This document shows, piece by piece, positions 17,835 to 27,432 of a stretch of 64,000 nt of DNA; the first letter of the stretch is position 1, and the number at the start of each line of letters is the position of its first letter. The notes below the pieces were generated by a model. It was not told the origin of the DNA. It searched no databases and worked only from the letters and a program-made list of their open reading frames with translations. Where the stretch lies: positions 1 to 64,000 of the forward strand of contig NZ_MCAS01000068.1 in NCBI RefSeq assembly GCF_003610895.1, in the 5' to 3' direction. Both the position numbers and the translations under genes were made by a program. The stretch comes from Paraburkholderia fungorum. Lineage in GTDB: Bacteria > Pseudomonadota > Gammaproteobacteria > Burkholderiales > Burkholderiaceae.

Positions 17835-18329
17835 CTATTGGGCGAGTTTCTCGTACAGTGACCAGACATAGCCGTCGGATTTCAGTCCTACGCGAATAAA
17901 ACCAAGCGACTCGTAGTAGGCGCATAGCTTCGCATTCTGGACATCGCAATCGAGGCGAACAAAACGCCGGTTCACGCTGCTCACCTTGTTGGCGCACCAG
18001 TCAAGCATGAAACTCCCAAGACCGAGCCCGTTAAAACCGTTTCTCACACAAAGCCCGTGCACATAACCGGCGATCGGTTCTTGCGGCCCCCAGTGGCTGT
18101 CTTCGCCAAAATCGAGCGAAAACGTTCCGACAAACTCGCCATCCTGCTCGACGACATACACGTCTCTTTGAGTGACATTGTTGAGTACCCACTTCTCGGA
18201 AAATCCATCCCCTTCCTTGCCCCACACATAATCGGAATGCGTCACCTTCTTTGCGTGTGCATCGTTACGGATTTTCGTAAGAGCCGGTACATCCGCTTCT
18301 CCTGCCATACGGATGATTCTTCTTGTCAT
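17835..18329 (-). CDS. GNAT-family N-acetyltransferase
   Basis: 164 aa acetyltransferase. The domain runs from RMAGEADVPALTKIR to the C-terminus, with a motif A region VHGLCVRNGFNGLGLGSFML (atypical spacing, G-x-G-L-G) and the strand LRLDCDVQNAKLCAYYESLGF. The ATG at 18329 has AAGGG about 8 nt upstream; a GTG one codon earlier is possible. The substrate is unknown. It lies close to, and in the same direction as, the amidase pseudogene. Confidence 0.85.
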   Translation of the reverse strand: MTRRIIRMAGEADVPALTKIRNDAHAKKVTHSDYVWGKEGDGFSEKWVLNNVTQRDVYVVEQDGEFVGTFSLDFGEDSHWGPQEPIAGYVHGLCVRNGFNGLGLGSFMLDWCANKVSSVNRRFVRLDCDVQNAKLCAYYESLGFIRVGLKSDGYVWSLYEKLAQ

Positions 18330-18375
18330 CACTTATCCCTTTGACAGCGACCAGAGAAAGAATGCTAACAGCAGC

Positions 18376-19435
18376 TTATCCGGGCCAGCGTCCCGCCCAT
18401 GGCGCGGATTGCTCCAGTTCGTAAGCCAACTCGAAAAGCATCCGCTCATTGCCGCGACGGCTGGCGAAATGACTGCCGATCGGCAGCCCGGAGGGTGACG
18501 TAATTCCTGATGAATTCCTCGCCGTCCACAGGTAGCCGGGCCTCCTCGACTCGGTGGCCTAAAGCCCGGCAAAGGTGCGCCGTACGCTCAATTTCGGCTT
18601 TGACAGACGCGGTGGGTTCCTGCCCGTAAAGATCTCTGGTTGCAAAACCGATCGTTCGCCGTATCGAAGACGGGCCCGAGATGAAGCCGATTGGCGGTAA
18701 GGGCGCTGCCGCATCCTGCCGCTCGTTCCATGCGAACAGACGAGCGCTGTCACGGACAGATCGGCTGACGCAATGCTCGACCCCCACATCCTCTGGACGG
18801 GTACCCGCTCCGACCGTGCGTCCACGGCTCGGCTTTAAACCAAATACACCACAGCATGAGGCCGGGATGCGGATCGAACCACCACCATCGCTGGCGTAGG
18901 CGATGGGCAGCATTCCTGAGGCTACGGCAGCGCCGGCGCCACCTGAAGAGCCACCGCTCGAATGGTTCAGATCCCACGGGTTGTGGCATGCACCCAATAA
19001 GACGGATTCGGTCGAGGCGTTCAGCCCGAACTCAGGCGTGTTGGTCTTTCCCAGGACCAGAAAGCCGGCCGCGATCGAGCGCGCTACGCTCGGCGTTGTC
19101 CCGGTAGAGATGTGATTGGCGAAGAGCCGCGAGCCGGAGGTTCGGCGCGTTCCCTTCAGGTCGGTGAGATCCTTGATCGCGTAAGGTACGCCCTTGAATG
19201 GGCCATCCGGCAACGGGCCTTTCGCGGCAGTTCTCGCCTGGTCGAAGAGGGATAGAACGATCGCGTTAATCCTGGGGTTCAGCGTTTCGATGCGCGCGAT
19301 CGCGTCTTCCAGAAACTCCGACGGTGTGGCCTCGCCTTTAGCGATCATCTCGGCCGGGCGGTGGCGTCCTTTGGCACTTCGCAGAGTCGACGGAATCGGA
19401 GGGAAGTACGCCCTGAAATCCGCAGGGAAACTCAC
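18376..19435 (-). pseudogene. Amidase signature enzyme, internally deleted and frameshifted
   Basis: The first frame encodes about 329 residues with the full amidase core: Lys88 in PYAIKDL, the cis-Ser in GGSSGGAGAA near residues 163-164 and the nucleophile Ser187 in DGGGSIRI. It then stops at 18446. The true C-terminus survives one frame away: LPIGSHFASRRGNERM followed by the usual ELAYELEQ and ending in a stop at 18376-18378. Intact relatives of the 6-aminohexanoate-cyclic-dimer-hydrolase type are about 480-490 aa, so roughly 130 residues are missing between the two parts. The N-terminus also looks shifted, with a KDATA-like match in another frame near 19365. The enzyme is very likely inactive. 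Confidence 0.8.
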
Positions 19436-19711
19436 TAGTGTTTCATTGTTGACGATCTACAGCGCGATGTCGAACGACCCAAACTGGCCGATCTTGCCCG
19501 CCCGCAATTGTGACGAGCAGACAGGTTCAGAGAGTGGTTCCGCTGGTGCTTGCTTGCCTGTCAGCGAGCAAACGCTCTTTACGTTAGGATGTCGGCAAAT
19601 TTGTATTTTCGGCTGCGTGTATGAGAGGTGAGCAGAGGCTATGTCGTCGTCCGCTGATCTTGAAACGGCGGTCCAATACCGACATCCAGGTTCACACCGA
19701 AAGGAAACGTA

Positions 19712-20350
19712 ATGACAACAGTAAATGAAAGACTGGCGTGGCGCTATGCCACCAAGAAGTTCGATGCGACGAAAACCGTGCCTGCGGATAAGCTTGAACG
19801 TATCGTTGAAGCGGTGCGTCTGGCGCCTACCTCAAGCGGACTCCAACCGTTTGAGTTGTTCGTAATCAGCAATGCGGACATCCGCGCAAAGATTCGGACC
19901 GTGGCCTGGGACCAGGCGCAAGTGACCGACTGTTCGCACCTGCTGGTATTTGCTGCATGGGACGACATCACTGCTGACCGCGTCAATATGATGTTCGACC
20001 TCACCAACGAAGTCCGAGGTTTCAAAAACGAGGGTTGGGAAAACTATCGCCAGATGTTGCTCGGTATCGTTGCCGATCGAGGAACGGAGGCGAATTATCA
20101 CGCCGCCGCGCGGCAAGCTTACATTGGCCTCGGCGCTGCCTTGATTGCAGCGGCTTTCGAAGACGTTGACGCCACGCCGATGGAGGGATTCGACCCGGCG
20201 GCGGTCGATGAGATCCTCGATCTGAAATCGAAGAACCTGCGAAGCGTTGTCATGCTGCCGCTTGGGTATCGGGCAGCCGAAGGGGATTGGCTTGTGAACT
20301 TGAAGAAAGTCCGGCGTAGTCGAGATAACTTCGTCACTGAAGTGAACTGA
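19712..20350 (+). CDS. NAD(P)H-dependent oxidoreductase, nitroreductase family
   Basis: 212 aa flavoprotein of the NfsB-type group, reducing nitroaromatics, quinones or dihydropteridine. Motifs visible are RYATKKFDA, VRLAPTSSGLQPFELFVI (FMN phosphate contact) and a late MLPLGYRAAEGD. GAAAGGAAA before the ATG gives a good ribosome site. It is monocistronic and divergent from the amidase remnant. Confidence 0.9.
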   Translation: MTTVNERLAWRYATKKFDATKTVPADKLERIVEAVRLAPTSSGLQPFELFVISNADIRAKIRTVAWDQAQVTDCSHLLVFAAWDDITADRVNMMFDLTNEVRGFKNEGWENYRQMLLGIVADRGTEANYHAAARQAYIGLGAALIAAAFEDVDATPMEGFDPAAVDEILDLKSKNLRSVVMLPLGYRAAEGDWLVNLKKVRRSRDNFVTEVN

Positions 20351-20396
20351 AACGGCGCGGAATGCGACTGACGGGCGATTTGGTTCGGGTGCCGTC

Positions 20397-20702
20397 TCAG
20401 GCAATATGATTGCTATGCGGCACATTGATACGCCACAGAGTCTCGAATGCTTGCAGCGTCAATTCGTGCGCTTCGAACTGCGGATCGGTGTTTATCGCAG
20501 TCAACGCGGGCACCGCCTGCAGACCGAGTTGTGTTCCCAGCGTCGCGCTCTTTTCGTCCGCAAACCCAACTCGCCCATCGCGAAAGAATTCAAGCTTACG
20601 GATCTCGTAGCGATTTCGGTCGAGCAAGGACACCAGACGAACTGGTTCCGCGACAAAATCGTGCTTCCACGCGACGTCGATTGCGATCAAACCGTCTTCC
20701 AT
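20397..20702 (-). CDS. DUF6881-like small protein (possible orphan immunity protein)
   Basis: 101 aa. The pattern WKHDF..EPVRLVSLLDRNRYEIRK then FRDGRVGFAD and INTDPQFEAHEL is what I know from the DUF6881 family, small soluble proteins often seen as solitary genes near polymorphic toxin loci. No toxin gene adjoins it here, so an orphan immunity role is inference only. It is convergent with the nitroreductase gene. Confidence 0.65.
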   Translation of the reverse strand: MEDGLIAIDVAWKHDFVAEPVRLVSLLDRNRYEIRKLEFFRDGRVGFADEKSATLGTQLGLQAVPALTAINTDPQFEAHELTLQAFETLWRINVPHSNHIA

Positions 20703-20820
20703 TCCCCATTCTCCGCAAGCATCGAAATAGCTCCCATTGACGCTCCGGACGCATCAACCAAGTGCGTTTTCGCAGCCACACTGTAAATCGAGCGTGGCGT
20801 TCAACCATGCCAATGCATCC

Positions 20821-21087
20821 TCACCGGTACCGGACGAAGCAGACTATCGCGGCAACGAGAAGGACCGCGCTGATAAGCGAGAGACCCGCGGCCTGCACAA
20901 GATCGTAATGATATTGGTAATGAAAGGCGGTGGGATCAGTAGCGAGCGAGATGGTACTAAAACCCCGACTGCCTTTCGGGATCACGCCGCTTTCAGACGC
21001 CCTATAGGTGACGCGCCAGTCCAAGTAGGCGAGCAAGCCAAAGAAGACTGCACTTCCGCCAAAAATGTGCGGCCCCTTATTCTTCAT
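20821..21087 (-). CDS. Small membrane protein of unknown function
   Basis: 88 aa with two predicted membrane segments, residues about 8-24 (IFGGSAVFFGLLAYL) and about 66-84 (AGLSLISAVLLVAAIVCF), joined by a polar loop. A GAGGG site precedes the ATG. No family recognised. Confidence 0.6.
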   Translation of the reverse strand: MKNKGPHIFGGSAVFFGLLAYLDWRVTYRASESGVIPKGSRGFSTISLATDPTAFHYQYHYDLVQAAGLSLISAVLLVAAIVCFVRYR

Positions 21088-21271
21088 GTAAACCCTCTCT
21101 TAGTGGAGTATGCATCCACACGTGTGCGCCAAACACCGCAAACGGAACCGCTACCGCGTCCAAGACATCTTTTGCAGAACCACGCGATAGCCGTCGCACG
21201 TAACAATACGCCCGCCTGGCACCATGGCAGCGGCAGCATGGAAAACGCCACCATGCACCAGCCGAGCGTGC

Positions 21272-22477
21272 CTACTCCGAACCCTGTTCAACCCTGTCTT
21301 GCGACAGCAGATCGTCTGCACTCCTGGTCGCGCGGTGAAAGCACACCCTGTTGCGTCCCGAACGCTTTGCCTCGTAAAGCGCGTTGTCCGCTCTCGTACT
21401 AAGGTGATCAAGAGTCTCTCCCGGTCTCCAGTTAGCTATCCCGCCGCTGACGCTATATGTGCAAGGCCCAGTAGCCGTGATCACGGGCTTTGCGCTGACT
21501 GCGGTACGTAACCGCTCCGCGAGCCGTTGCACATCGTCTGGCTCGGTTGCCGGCAGTAGCACAGCAAATTCCTCGCCGCCCAAACGCCCGAACACGTCGC
21601 TACGCCTCAGCTCCATCTGAGTCACGCGGACAAATTCGCGCAGCACGGTATCTCCGCCAGCATGACCGAACGTATCGTTGATCGACTTGAAATGGTCGAG
21701 GTCGACGATCAGAAGCGAGACGGGCGAACCGTTCCTGCCCGCTTCGCGCAACCGCGTCCGTGCGATGGCTTCGAAGCCCTTACGCGAGAGCGCCCCAGTA
21801 AGGAAGTCCCGGTTCGCGGCCTCGCGTGCATCAGCAAGAAGTACGTTGTGCACCATCATCATCGCGGACATCGAAAGCGTCGGCATAATTGCGGCCGCCG
21901 CGACAAGCAATATCACACTGCCCGTGGAGGCGAACATCTGCGGGCTCGACACGCCGTCCAACGTCATGAAATAGATTCCTCTCGCGACCTGGCATATAGC
22001 AAAGAGGAGTGCCATCACAGCCGTGACCCAATAAGGATAGGCAGCGCGCCCAGATGGACGGTGGCGGAAAACAAGAAGCGAGATCGCGAGGCAAACCACA
22101 GCACCGAACAGTGCTGTGACAAGCACCCGAATGGGAATGCTGTCGAAGGCGTAACGCCAGTAGACAAGCGCAGCACCAAGCGGTAAAAGCGAGGCGGTCA
22201 GCACAGGCCAGTGGGTCGGACGCCCTAGAAAACGTGCGCAGCCAGCGTAGTACGTAACAGCTGACAATGCCATCAACATGTTCGCGGCAACGACGGACAG
22301 GGTATCTGGAATCTTGCCACGCATCAGGATCAACGCCAATGCAATGACCATCCCGAGATTAGCGGCGAACCATTCACGAACGCCGGGTATCCCCGACAGA
22401 AGCAGGGAACCGAGCAGCACCAGCAATACCGTGCTCATGAGTGCGGATGTGGCGATAGCCACTGCGGGATCTAGCAT
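21272..22477 (-). CDS. Membrane-anchored diguanylate cyclase (GGDEF domain)
   Basis: About 401 aa from the ATG at 22477 (a GTG at 22525 would add 16 residues). The N-terminal half holds about seven membrane segments; the C-terminal GGDEF domain carries the intact catalytic motif RLGGEEF, so the protein should make cyclic-di-GMP from two GTP. No obvious inhibitory RxxD site was seen five residues before the motif. Expected role is control of motility or biofilm in response to a membrane-sensed signal. It stands alone. Confidence 0.9.
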   Translation of the reverse strand: MLDPAVAIATSALMSTVLLVLLGSLLLSGIPGVREWFAANLGMVIALALILMRGKIPDTLSVVAANMLMALSAVTYYAGCARFLGRPTHWPVLTASLLPLGAALVYWRYAFDSIPIRVLVTALFGAVVCLAISLLVFRHRPSGRAAYPYWVTAVMALLFAICQVARGIYFMTLDGVSSPQMFASTGSVILLVAAAAIMPTLSMSAMMMVHNVLLADAREAANRDFLTGALSRKGFEAIARTRLREAGRNGSPVSLLIVDLDHFKSINDTFGHAGGDTVLREFVRVTQMELRRSDVFGRLGGEEFAVLLPATEPDDVQRLAERLRTAVSAKPVITATGPCTYSVSGGIANWRPGETLDHLSTRADNALYEAKRSGRNRVCFHRATRSADDLLSQDRVEQGSE

Positions 22478-22525
22478 ACGAGTGACATAGTCCGGAAACA
22501 GGCAAACAGTCAGAGCCAAGTCCAC

Positions 22526-23075
22526 TGGTTGTGGCGAGCCCTCCGCGTGTTGCCGCGCGGTTTGTCAAAAAGGTCACCGGCGCCGATTCGTCATGAGGCG
22601 ACAGCATATCGGCGATTGTCGGCGACCTATGCACCGATGTCGAACGACCGAACCAGGCCGTCAATGGACAGGCGGGAAGACGGCCGTTCGACTTCCTTAA
22701 AATAAACGGGCACCCAAAGAAGTCTAATGGGTGGAATGGGAGCGCCTTAGGGAAACGCTGATTTACTCACCTGCTCACCCCACAGCCCCTTATTGGATCG
22801 TGACCGATCGCGTGAAATCAACCTTCAATCAGCGCTTTCTTAGGCACACAGTCATTAACGGCAGGCACTACTGGAACTTTAGCCCACGCAAAAAAGGCGA
22901 GCATTTACCTAAAGAACTGAAGCGCTTGACTACATAAACTTCAGCAACATCTGACAGCAGTTACCCTTACTCCTAATTTTTCATTGTTTTATGATTTCCG
23001 GTCGAATTAATATGAAAAATTGTAGGAAAGCCAATCGTGAGCAGGGGCAAGTTGCGCGGAGATCTGGAGTCCATC
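22526..23075. other. Gene-poor region with short uncertain frames
   Basis: Mostly non-coding. A GTG-started frame of 68 codons lies at 22731-22937 (basic, rich in Arg and Lys) but has no clear ribosome site and no recognised similarity; I do not call it. Around 22629-22670 is a fragment resembling the degenerate repeats listed elsewhere in the window. The stretch 22950-23040 is AT-rich and probably holds the promoter of the small lipoprotein gene at 23076. Confidence 0.4.
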
Positions 23076-23207
23076 ATGAAGTGCGGCGTGCTGTACATCC
23101 TGCTTACACTCTCAGGCTGCTCGCTGACTCAGGAAAACCCAGCTCCGGTCTCGTTTTCCGATAGCGGCGCCCCTTTTCTGTGTCTGTTTGAACCGCTGCA
23201 CTGGTAA
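23076..23207 (+). CDS. Very small lipoprotein
   Basis: 43 aa. The ATG at 23076 has GGAG 6 nt upstream. The protein opens with a short hydrophobic signal and a lipobox, LTLSGC, so Cys15 would be lipidated and the mature peptide anchored to a membrane. The rest is short and polar. Too short to assign, and could be a degraded longer gene; the intact signal and lipobox make it worth listing. Confidence 0.45.
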   Translation: MKCGVLYILLTLSGCSLTQENPAPVSFSDSGAPFLCLFEPLHW

Positions 23208-23448
23208 AACGGTCGCATCTTCTCGTCGATCTCTCGCCTCACTGCCACGTGTTCGCCGAGACCGAATTTGCGGATTGTCGACGATCTTCATGTCAACCTC
23301 CAATGAGCGAAGCTAGTCGAGCACTGCCGGATGCGGTCGGCGCATGTCGACCCAAAGGAGCCGATGGAGGTGGCGAATCGCCTGCCAGCAACCGTGGAGT
23401 TCAGCGCAGCGCCAGTCATGAGTCCACCCGTCGTGCCGCTACGCATGC

Positions 23449-23958
23449 TCAAGTCCTCATTTCTCTGACCGCCCGTTCCAGATTCGCCCGCATGATCACA
23501 CGATGAAACGGCGCAATCGTCGCAAGATAGATACGTCCCAGTCTGTTATGGCAATGCACCACCGTCGCCGCGAGCAGTTCTCGCCCATTTGCCGCATCGG
23601 CGCGAAGTTGGATGGTGACGCGGAAGTCGAGATGCCGGTCATCCGCGCCCACGATCAACTCCGTCGCACTCTTTGACAGCAGCGGAAAGAAGCCGATAAC
23701 TGGCCCACGCGCTGCTCCAGCAAGACCGACGGCGTGAGACGATTTGACGTTGACTGTCACCATCACTACATCGCGGACACGCAAGAGTGCACGAATCCAC
23801 CACGCCTGCCGCTCTAACACGATGCGTGCCAGCGCCTCCAGATCATCGCTGGCCTCTGCCGGCAGTCGAATTGCAAAGGCGTCTGACAGGTCTGCGCCGA
23901 CGTAGAGCGGCGCAAGTACGCTGTTGCCAGGCATGGGCACGGCGTGCGCTTTGGTCAT
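23449..23958 (-). CDS. DUF2867 family protein
   Basis: 169 aa. The pattern of this family is present: ADLSDAFAIRLPAEA, FFPLLSKSATELIVGADDRHLDFRVT and a C-terminal HNRLGRIYLATIAPFHRVIMR. DUF2867 is often fused to or next to SDR-type NAD-binding proteins; biochemical role unknown. The start ATG overlaps the stop of the upstream DJ-1 gene by 4 nt (ATGA), showing translational coupling. Confidence 0.85.
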   Translation of the reverse strand: MTKAHAVPMPGNSVLAPLYVGADLSDAFAIRLPAEASDDLEALARIVLERQAWWIRALLRVRDVVMVTVNVKSSHAVGLAGAARGPVIGFFPLLSKSATELIVGADDRHLDFRVTIQLRADAANGRELLAATVVHCHNRLGRIYLATIAPFHRVIMRANLERAVREMRT

Positions 23959-24614
23959 GGATGCTTCACCTCAGTCTTTGTCCAACGTCGCAAAGAATCA
24001 ACGGCCACCATACTGCGTGCCCCTTGCTCGATACTGGATACAACCAGCCCTTCGTAGACGCCATACTGCCCCGCAGGCAATACCGGCCGTAATGCCTCCA
24101 GCATTTTCTGTGTACCGAACAGGCGTTCGACAACCCAGCCGACCAGATAGAGCGCGGCAAGACATCCGCCAGCCGTCGCGACATTGCCACTGCTCGTGAA
24201 CGGCCTGTCGTCCAATTCCACGCCTTCTGCGTGCAGGGCCGCTCGCGCATCAGGATGTGTTGTTGCTCGGTGTTCCGGAAGCAAGCCCAGCCGCGCAAGA
24301 ATGAACGCACCCGCACAGATGGAACCGATCAATTGACGCCCTGGATCCAGCTGGAACGCCCCCATGAAGGTTGCGTCCGAGATGGCAGCCGGCACACCCT
24401 CTTTACCGCTGGCGAATAACACAACATCGGCATGGTTGGCCTCTTCGAGCCGGCCGTGTGTGTGGATCAGCAGACCATTTGAAGATCGGAGTTCCGATTG
24501 CTTGCCCAATATGCGAACTTGCCAATCGTCTCGATTGCGCCCCAGAATATCCCACATCAGGAACAGGTCGATGTCGGTGAATTGCTCAAAGGTGATCAAC
24601 GCGAGTTGCTTCAT
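23955..24614 (-). CDS. DJ-1/PfpI family protein
   Basis: 219 aa single-domain class I glutamine-amidotransferase-like protein. The nucleophile Cys100 is in the elbow GSICAGAFILA, as in isonitrile hydratase-like and ThiJ proteins; no DNA-binding domain is attached. It forms a two-gene operon with the DUF2867 gene (4-nt overlap), divergent from a TetR gene with a palindromic site between them, so it is probably derepressed by a small electrophile or similar signal. Confidence 0.87.
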   Translation of the reverse strand: MKQLALITFEQFTDIDLFLMWDILGRNRDDWQVRILGKQSELRSSNGLLIHTHGRLEEANHADVVLFASGKEGVPAAISDATFMGAFQLDPGRQLIGSICAGAFILARLGLLPEHRATTHPDARAALHAEGVELDDRPFTSSGNVATAGGCLAALYLVGWVVERLFGTQKMLEALRPVLPAGQYGVYEGLVVSSIEQGARSMVAVDSLRRWTKTEVKHP

Positions 24615-24713
24615 TGGTGGCTCCGCTCACTGCTCCTGATTGCCTGCGATCAGGAACAAACACAATGGAAACCGCAGTCTAGCGACGCCGGCACGACCAT
24701 ACACAGCCTGTAC

Positions 24714-24727
24714 GTTATCGGTATAAC
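24714..24727. promoter_or_regulatory. Candidate TetR operator
   Basis: GTTAT-CGGT-ATAAC, perfect 5-bp arms, ends 4 bp before the TetR start codon and about 100 bp upstream of the DJ-1 gene. Its place in a 116-bp divergent spacer makes it the best candidate for autoregulation and control of the DJ-1/DUF2867 operon. Confidence 0.5.
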
Positions 24728-24730
24728 CAA

Positions 24731-25279
24731 ATGTTGACACGAGATCAATGGATTGCTGCTGGGTTCGATGCCCTCGATCAGGAAGGATATCTGGGTGTTT
24801 CCGCCGAGCGCCTGGCTCGGCGATTGAATGTGACGCGCGGCTCGTTCTATCATCATTTCCGCAGCAAAGAGGACTTCGTCCGTACCCTGCTCGTGCAATG
24901 GGAGTCGGACTACACCGACCGGATGCTCGCGTATGCGGCTGAGGGGCGCACCCTGGATGACGTGCTGGCACGTTACCTGGTGGTGGCCGCCGACAAACGG
25001 CCGCAGAGAGAAATCGAAATTCGGGCATGGGCGCGCCAAGACCCACTGGTTGCCGAATACCAGGAGCGGGTGGATCGCACCCGATTGTCATTCGCCATCT
25101 CGGTTTGCAGTGCGAGGATAGACAACCCTGTCGATGCGGAACTCATTGCGCGCTTCGCACACCTGTGTCTGATCGGCGGACAGCAATCAGGCCACAGAAA
25201 TCAACCCTCCGATTTTTCTCGACTCGCGCGAACCGCGCTTACGCTGTTGGGGAGTTCGCTGCGCCCGAGTCAGCTTTAA
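24731..25279 (+). CDS. TetR/AcrR-family regulator
   Basis: 182 aa. N-terminal helix-turn-helix at roughly residues 23-45 (VSAERLARRLNVTRGSFYHHF), followed by a ligand domain. There is almost no Shine-Dalgarno sequence before the ATG at 24731 and the operator candidate abuts it, so the transcript may be leaderless or the start slightly downstream. Divergent from the DJ-1/DUF2867 pair, which it likely represses. Confidence 0.88.
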   Translation: MLTRDQWIAAGFDALDQEGYLGVSAERLARRLNVTRGSFYHHFRSKEDFVRTLLVQWESDYTDRMLAYAAEGRTLDDVLARYLVVAADKRPQREIEIRAWARQDPLVAEYQERVDRTRLSFAISVCSARIDNPVDAELIARFAHLCLIGGQQSGHRNQPSDFSRLARTALTLLGSSLRPSQL

Positions 25280-25438
25280 CCCTGGCGCGCATCGATGCGT
25301 TCGAAAAGACGGCTCCGAGCCGGACCGGCGGCAGTCAACGACTGACATGGGTGGCGTGGCCCGGCCTGCCTTAAGTCTCAGGGAGCGGGGTTTGGGTTGT
25401 GCCTCCCCGCACCCCGCAGACAGATGCCGTAAAAACGA

Positions 25439-25867
25439 TCAACGCGTCTGTCCGTCAATCTGCTGCCGTAGACGTTTTTCCTGATCCTGAAGCTCGGGTG
25501 TAAAGGCTTCACCAAAATCCGCAGGCTCAAAGAAGGGCCGAATCTCGATCTCTGAATCACTCACCATCGGATTCGGGCAGCGCTTGACCCATTCAATCGC
25601 TTCGTCCATCGATTGAACTTGCCAGAGCCAGTACCCGGCGATCAACTCCTTGGTCTCGGCAAATGGGCCTTCAACGACGGTTCGATCCTTCCCTGAAAAC
25701 CTCACACGCACGCCTGCCGAACTCGGCTTCAGCCCGTCTCCGCCCTGCATGATCCCGGCCTTCACCAGTTCCTCGTTATATTTGCCCATCGCCGCGATGA
25801 GCTCCATGCTTGGCATTTGCCCGGCTTCGGACTCGGGGGTTGCCTTGACAATGACCATTACACGCAT
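25439..25867 (-). CDS. YCII-related (DGPF) domain protein
   Basis: 142 aa. The domain starts MRVMVIVKATPESEAG and continues through VRFSGKDRTVVEGPFAETKELIAGYWLWQVQSMDEAIEW, the usual layout of the DGPF/PhnB-type YCII family (here VEGPF). AAGGAG precedes the ATG at 25867. Often encoded with ECF sigma factors of the sigma-70 group 41 type; no such gene is next to it here. Enzymatic role unknown. Confidence 0.87.
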   Translation of the reverse strand: MRVMVIVKATPESEAGQMPSMELIAAMGKYNEELVKAGIMQGGDGLKPSSAGVRVRFSGKDRTVVEGPFAETKELIAGYWLWQVQSMDEAIEWVKRCPNPMVSDSEIEIRPFFEPADFGEAFTPELQDQEKRLRQQIDGQTR

Positions 25868-26062
25868 TTGGGGTTCTCCTTTGAGGACGATAGTGTTTGG
25901 AGGCAAAAGCGCCTCCTGTGACTACGACGAATGATCGTGGGAGAAATCGACATGCGCAAGACACGATTTCGCAGCTTCTTCTGAACGCGGCGAACATAGT
26001 CATGCATTGGCCGCCGCGAAACGGCCCCAAGCGGCGGAGCAATTCTCTAACTCGCCCTTCCG

Positions 26063-27247
26063 CTAAAACTTATGCCGAACGCCTACTCGCATCAATGCCT
26101 GGCGATCGTCGCTGGACGGCGACGACTGGTTGTTGATCGATGCCACCGCCGGCCGGTTGCGCGAATCCGTGCCCGACGCCTTCTGGTAAACGCCGATCAG
26201 ATACACGTCCGTGCGCTTCGACAGAAAATAGTCGAGCCCTGTCATGATCTGGTGGTACGTGGCCCCATCGTTCTGCCCGGTGCGGGTCGCCACGCTGCTT
26301 CCCCGCGTGTAATCGTAGGCGATGCCTGCGAAGAGAGAAGGCGTCAGGCGATAGCGGAAATTTGCTTCAGCATTGTTGAAATGCACGCTGCCGGAATAGC
26401 CGCTCGGATTCGGTCCGCTGGTTGTGTCGCCCAATCCTTTGAAAGCGACATTCGAGTACGTGAACCCCAGCGTTGCAGGGCCAAACGTGTAGGCGCCCCC
26501 CGCCGCCGCAACCTGATATGTGTGGGCGGACATAAAACCACTATAGATCGGATAACTACTATTGGCGCTCGCCGCCGACGGTGTGCCGGTCGTCGCATTG
26601 CCAAAAAAACCCAGATTCGGATTGCGGACGTTCATGTAGCCAGCGCCGAGCGACAACGGTCCATTGGAGTAACCCGCGCCGATCGACCACGACTGATTGC
26701 GCGTTGCATCCCCTGCCACACCACCGGGACTGTATAGGCCGCCGAAAGAAAAACCGCCGTACGACAGGCTTTTGAACTTGATCGCGTTGTTGGTGCGAAC
26801 CGTGTTATTGAAATTGTCCAGATCGCCGGGATGAGCGCCCACGTTGCCGGCCCATTGATTGCCGGCTTCGAACGGACCGACAAAATCGGCGCTGACGTCA
26901 TACTGCCGCCCCAGCGTTACCGTGCCATAGCGGCTCGAGAGACCAACATACGCCTGCCGACCGAAAAGCAGGCCGCCCTGGCTGATTTTTCCGGAGTTCA
27001 GATCGAACCCATTCTCCAGCATGAAGATCGCCTGCAGACCACCACCCAGATCTTCCGCGCCACGCAGCCCCCATCGGCTGCCTTGCATCACACCGCTTTG
27101 CAGCGCGTAGGAGCGGCCGCCGTTCAGATTACTGTTGTAGTTGAAACCTTCGTCGATGAGACCGTATAGCGTGACGCTGCTTTGGGCCTGGACTCCATTG
27201 CAAATCATGCCGCAGGCGGCAACGGTCGCAAAAGCGATTCTCTTCAT
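26063..27247 (-). CDS. Gram-negative outer-membrane porin
   Basis: 394 aa beta-barrel porin of the betaproteobacterial OmpC/Omp38 type. It has a Sec signal (MKRIAFATVAACGMICNG, cleaved near residue 21), the hallmark SSVTLYGLIDEGFNYN start of the mature barrel, and the terminal phenylalanine of a BAM-recognised C-terminus (VGVRHKF). AGGAG precedes the ATG at 27247. It heads the group of sugar-acid-type genes that follow, all in the direction of the MFS and cupin genes, and could provide outer-membrane entry for the same substrate; that link is inference. Confidence 0.93.
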   Translation of the reverse strand: MKRIAFATVAACGMICNGVQAQSSVTLYGLIDEGFNYNSNLNGGRSYALQSGVMQGSRWGLRGAEDLGGGLQAIFMLENGFDLNSGKISQGGLLFGRQAYVGLSSRYGTVTLGRQYDVSADFVGPFEAGNQWAGNVGAHPGDLDNFNNTVRTNNAIKFKSLSYGGFSFGGLYSPGGVAGDATRNQSWSIGAGYSNGPLSLGAGYMNVRNPNLGFFGNATTGTPSAASANSSYPIYSGFMSAHTYQVAAAGGAYTFGPATLGFTYSNVAFKGLGDTTSGPNPSGYSGSVHFNNAEANFRYRLTPSLFAGIAYDYTRGSSVATRTGQNDGATYHQIMTGLDYFLSKRTDVYLIGVYQKASGTDSRNRPAVASINNQSSPSSDDRQALMRVGVRHKF

Positions 27248-27432
27248 GAAGCGTCTCCTATATTTTTTGTGGAATGACGGAGCGTTTGCGTTTGACGCGG
27301 ACAAAGCTCCGCCCTGCGCGAATGCTTTTTTCATTCGAGCGAGAAAGCGACTTTCGAGGTGAATTGACTACAGGTTGAAACGTTCAGCGCGCGTCGCCGG
27401 CATCCATTGGACGCGGCGATCGAACACCGGCG

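Noticed and set aside
22731..22937. A 68-codon GTG-started frame
   Set aside because: No ribosome site, no recognised family, low-complexity basic composition.
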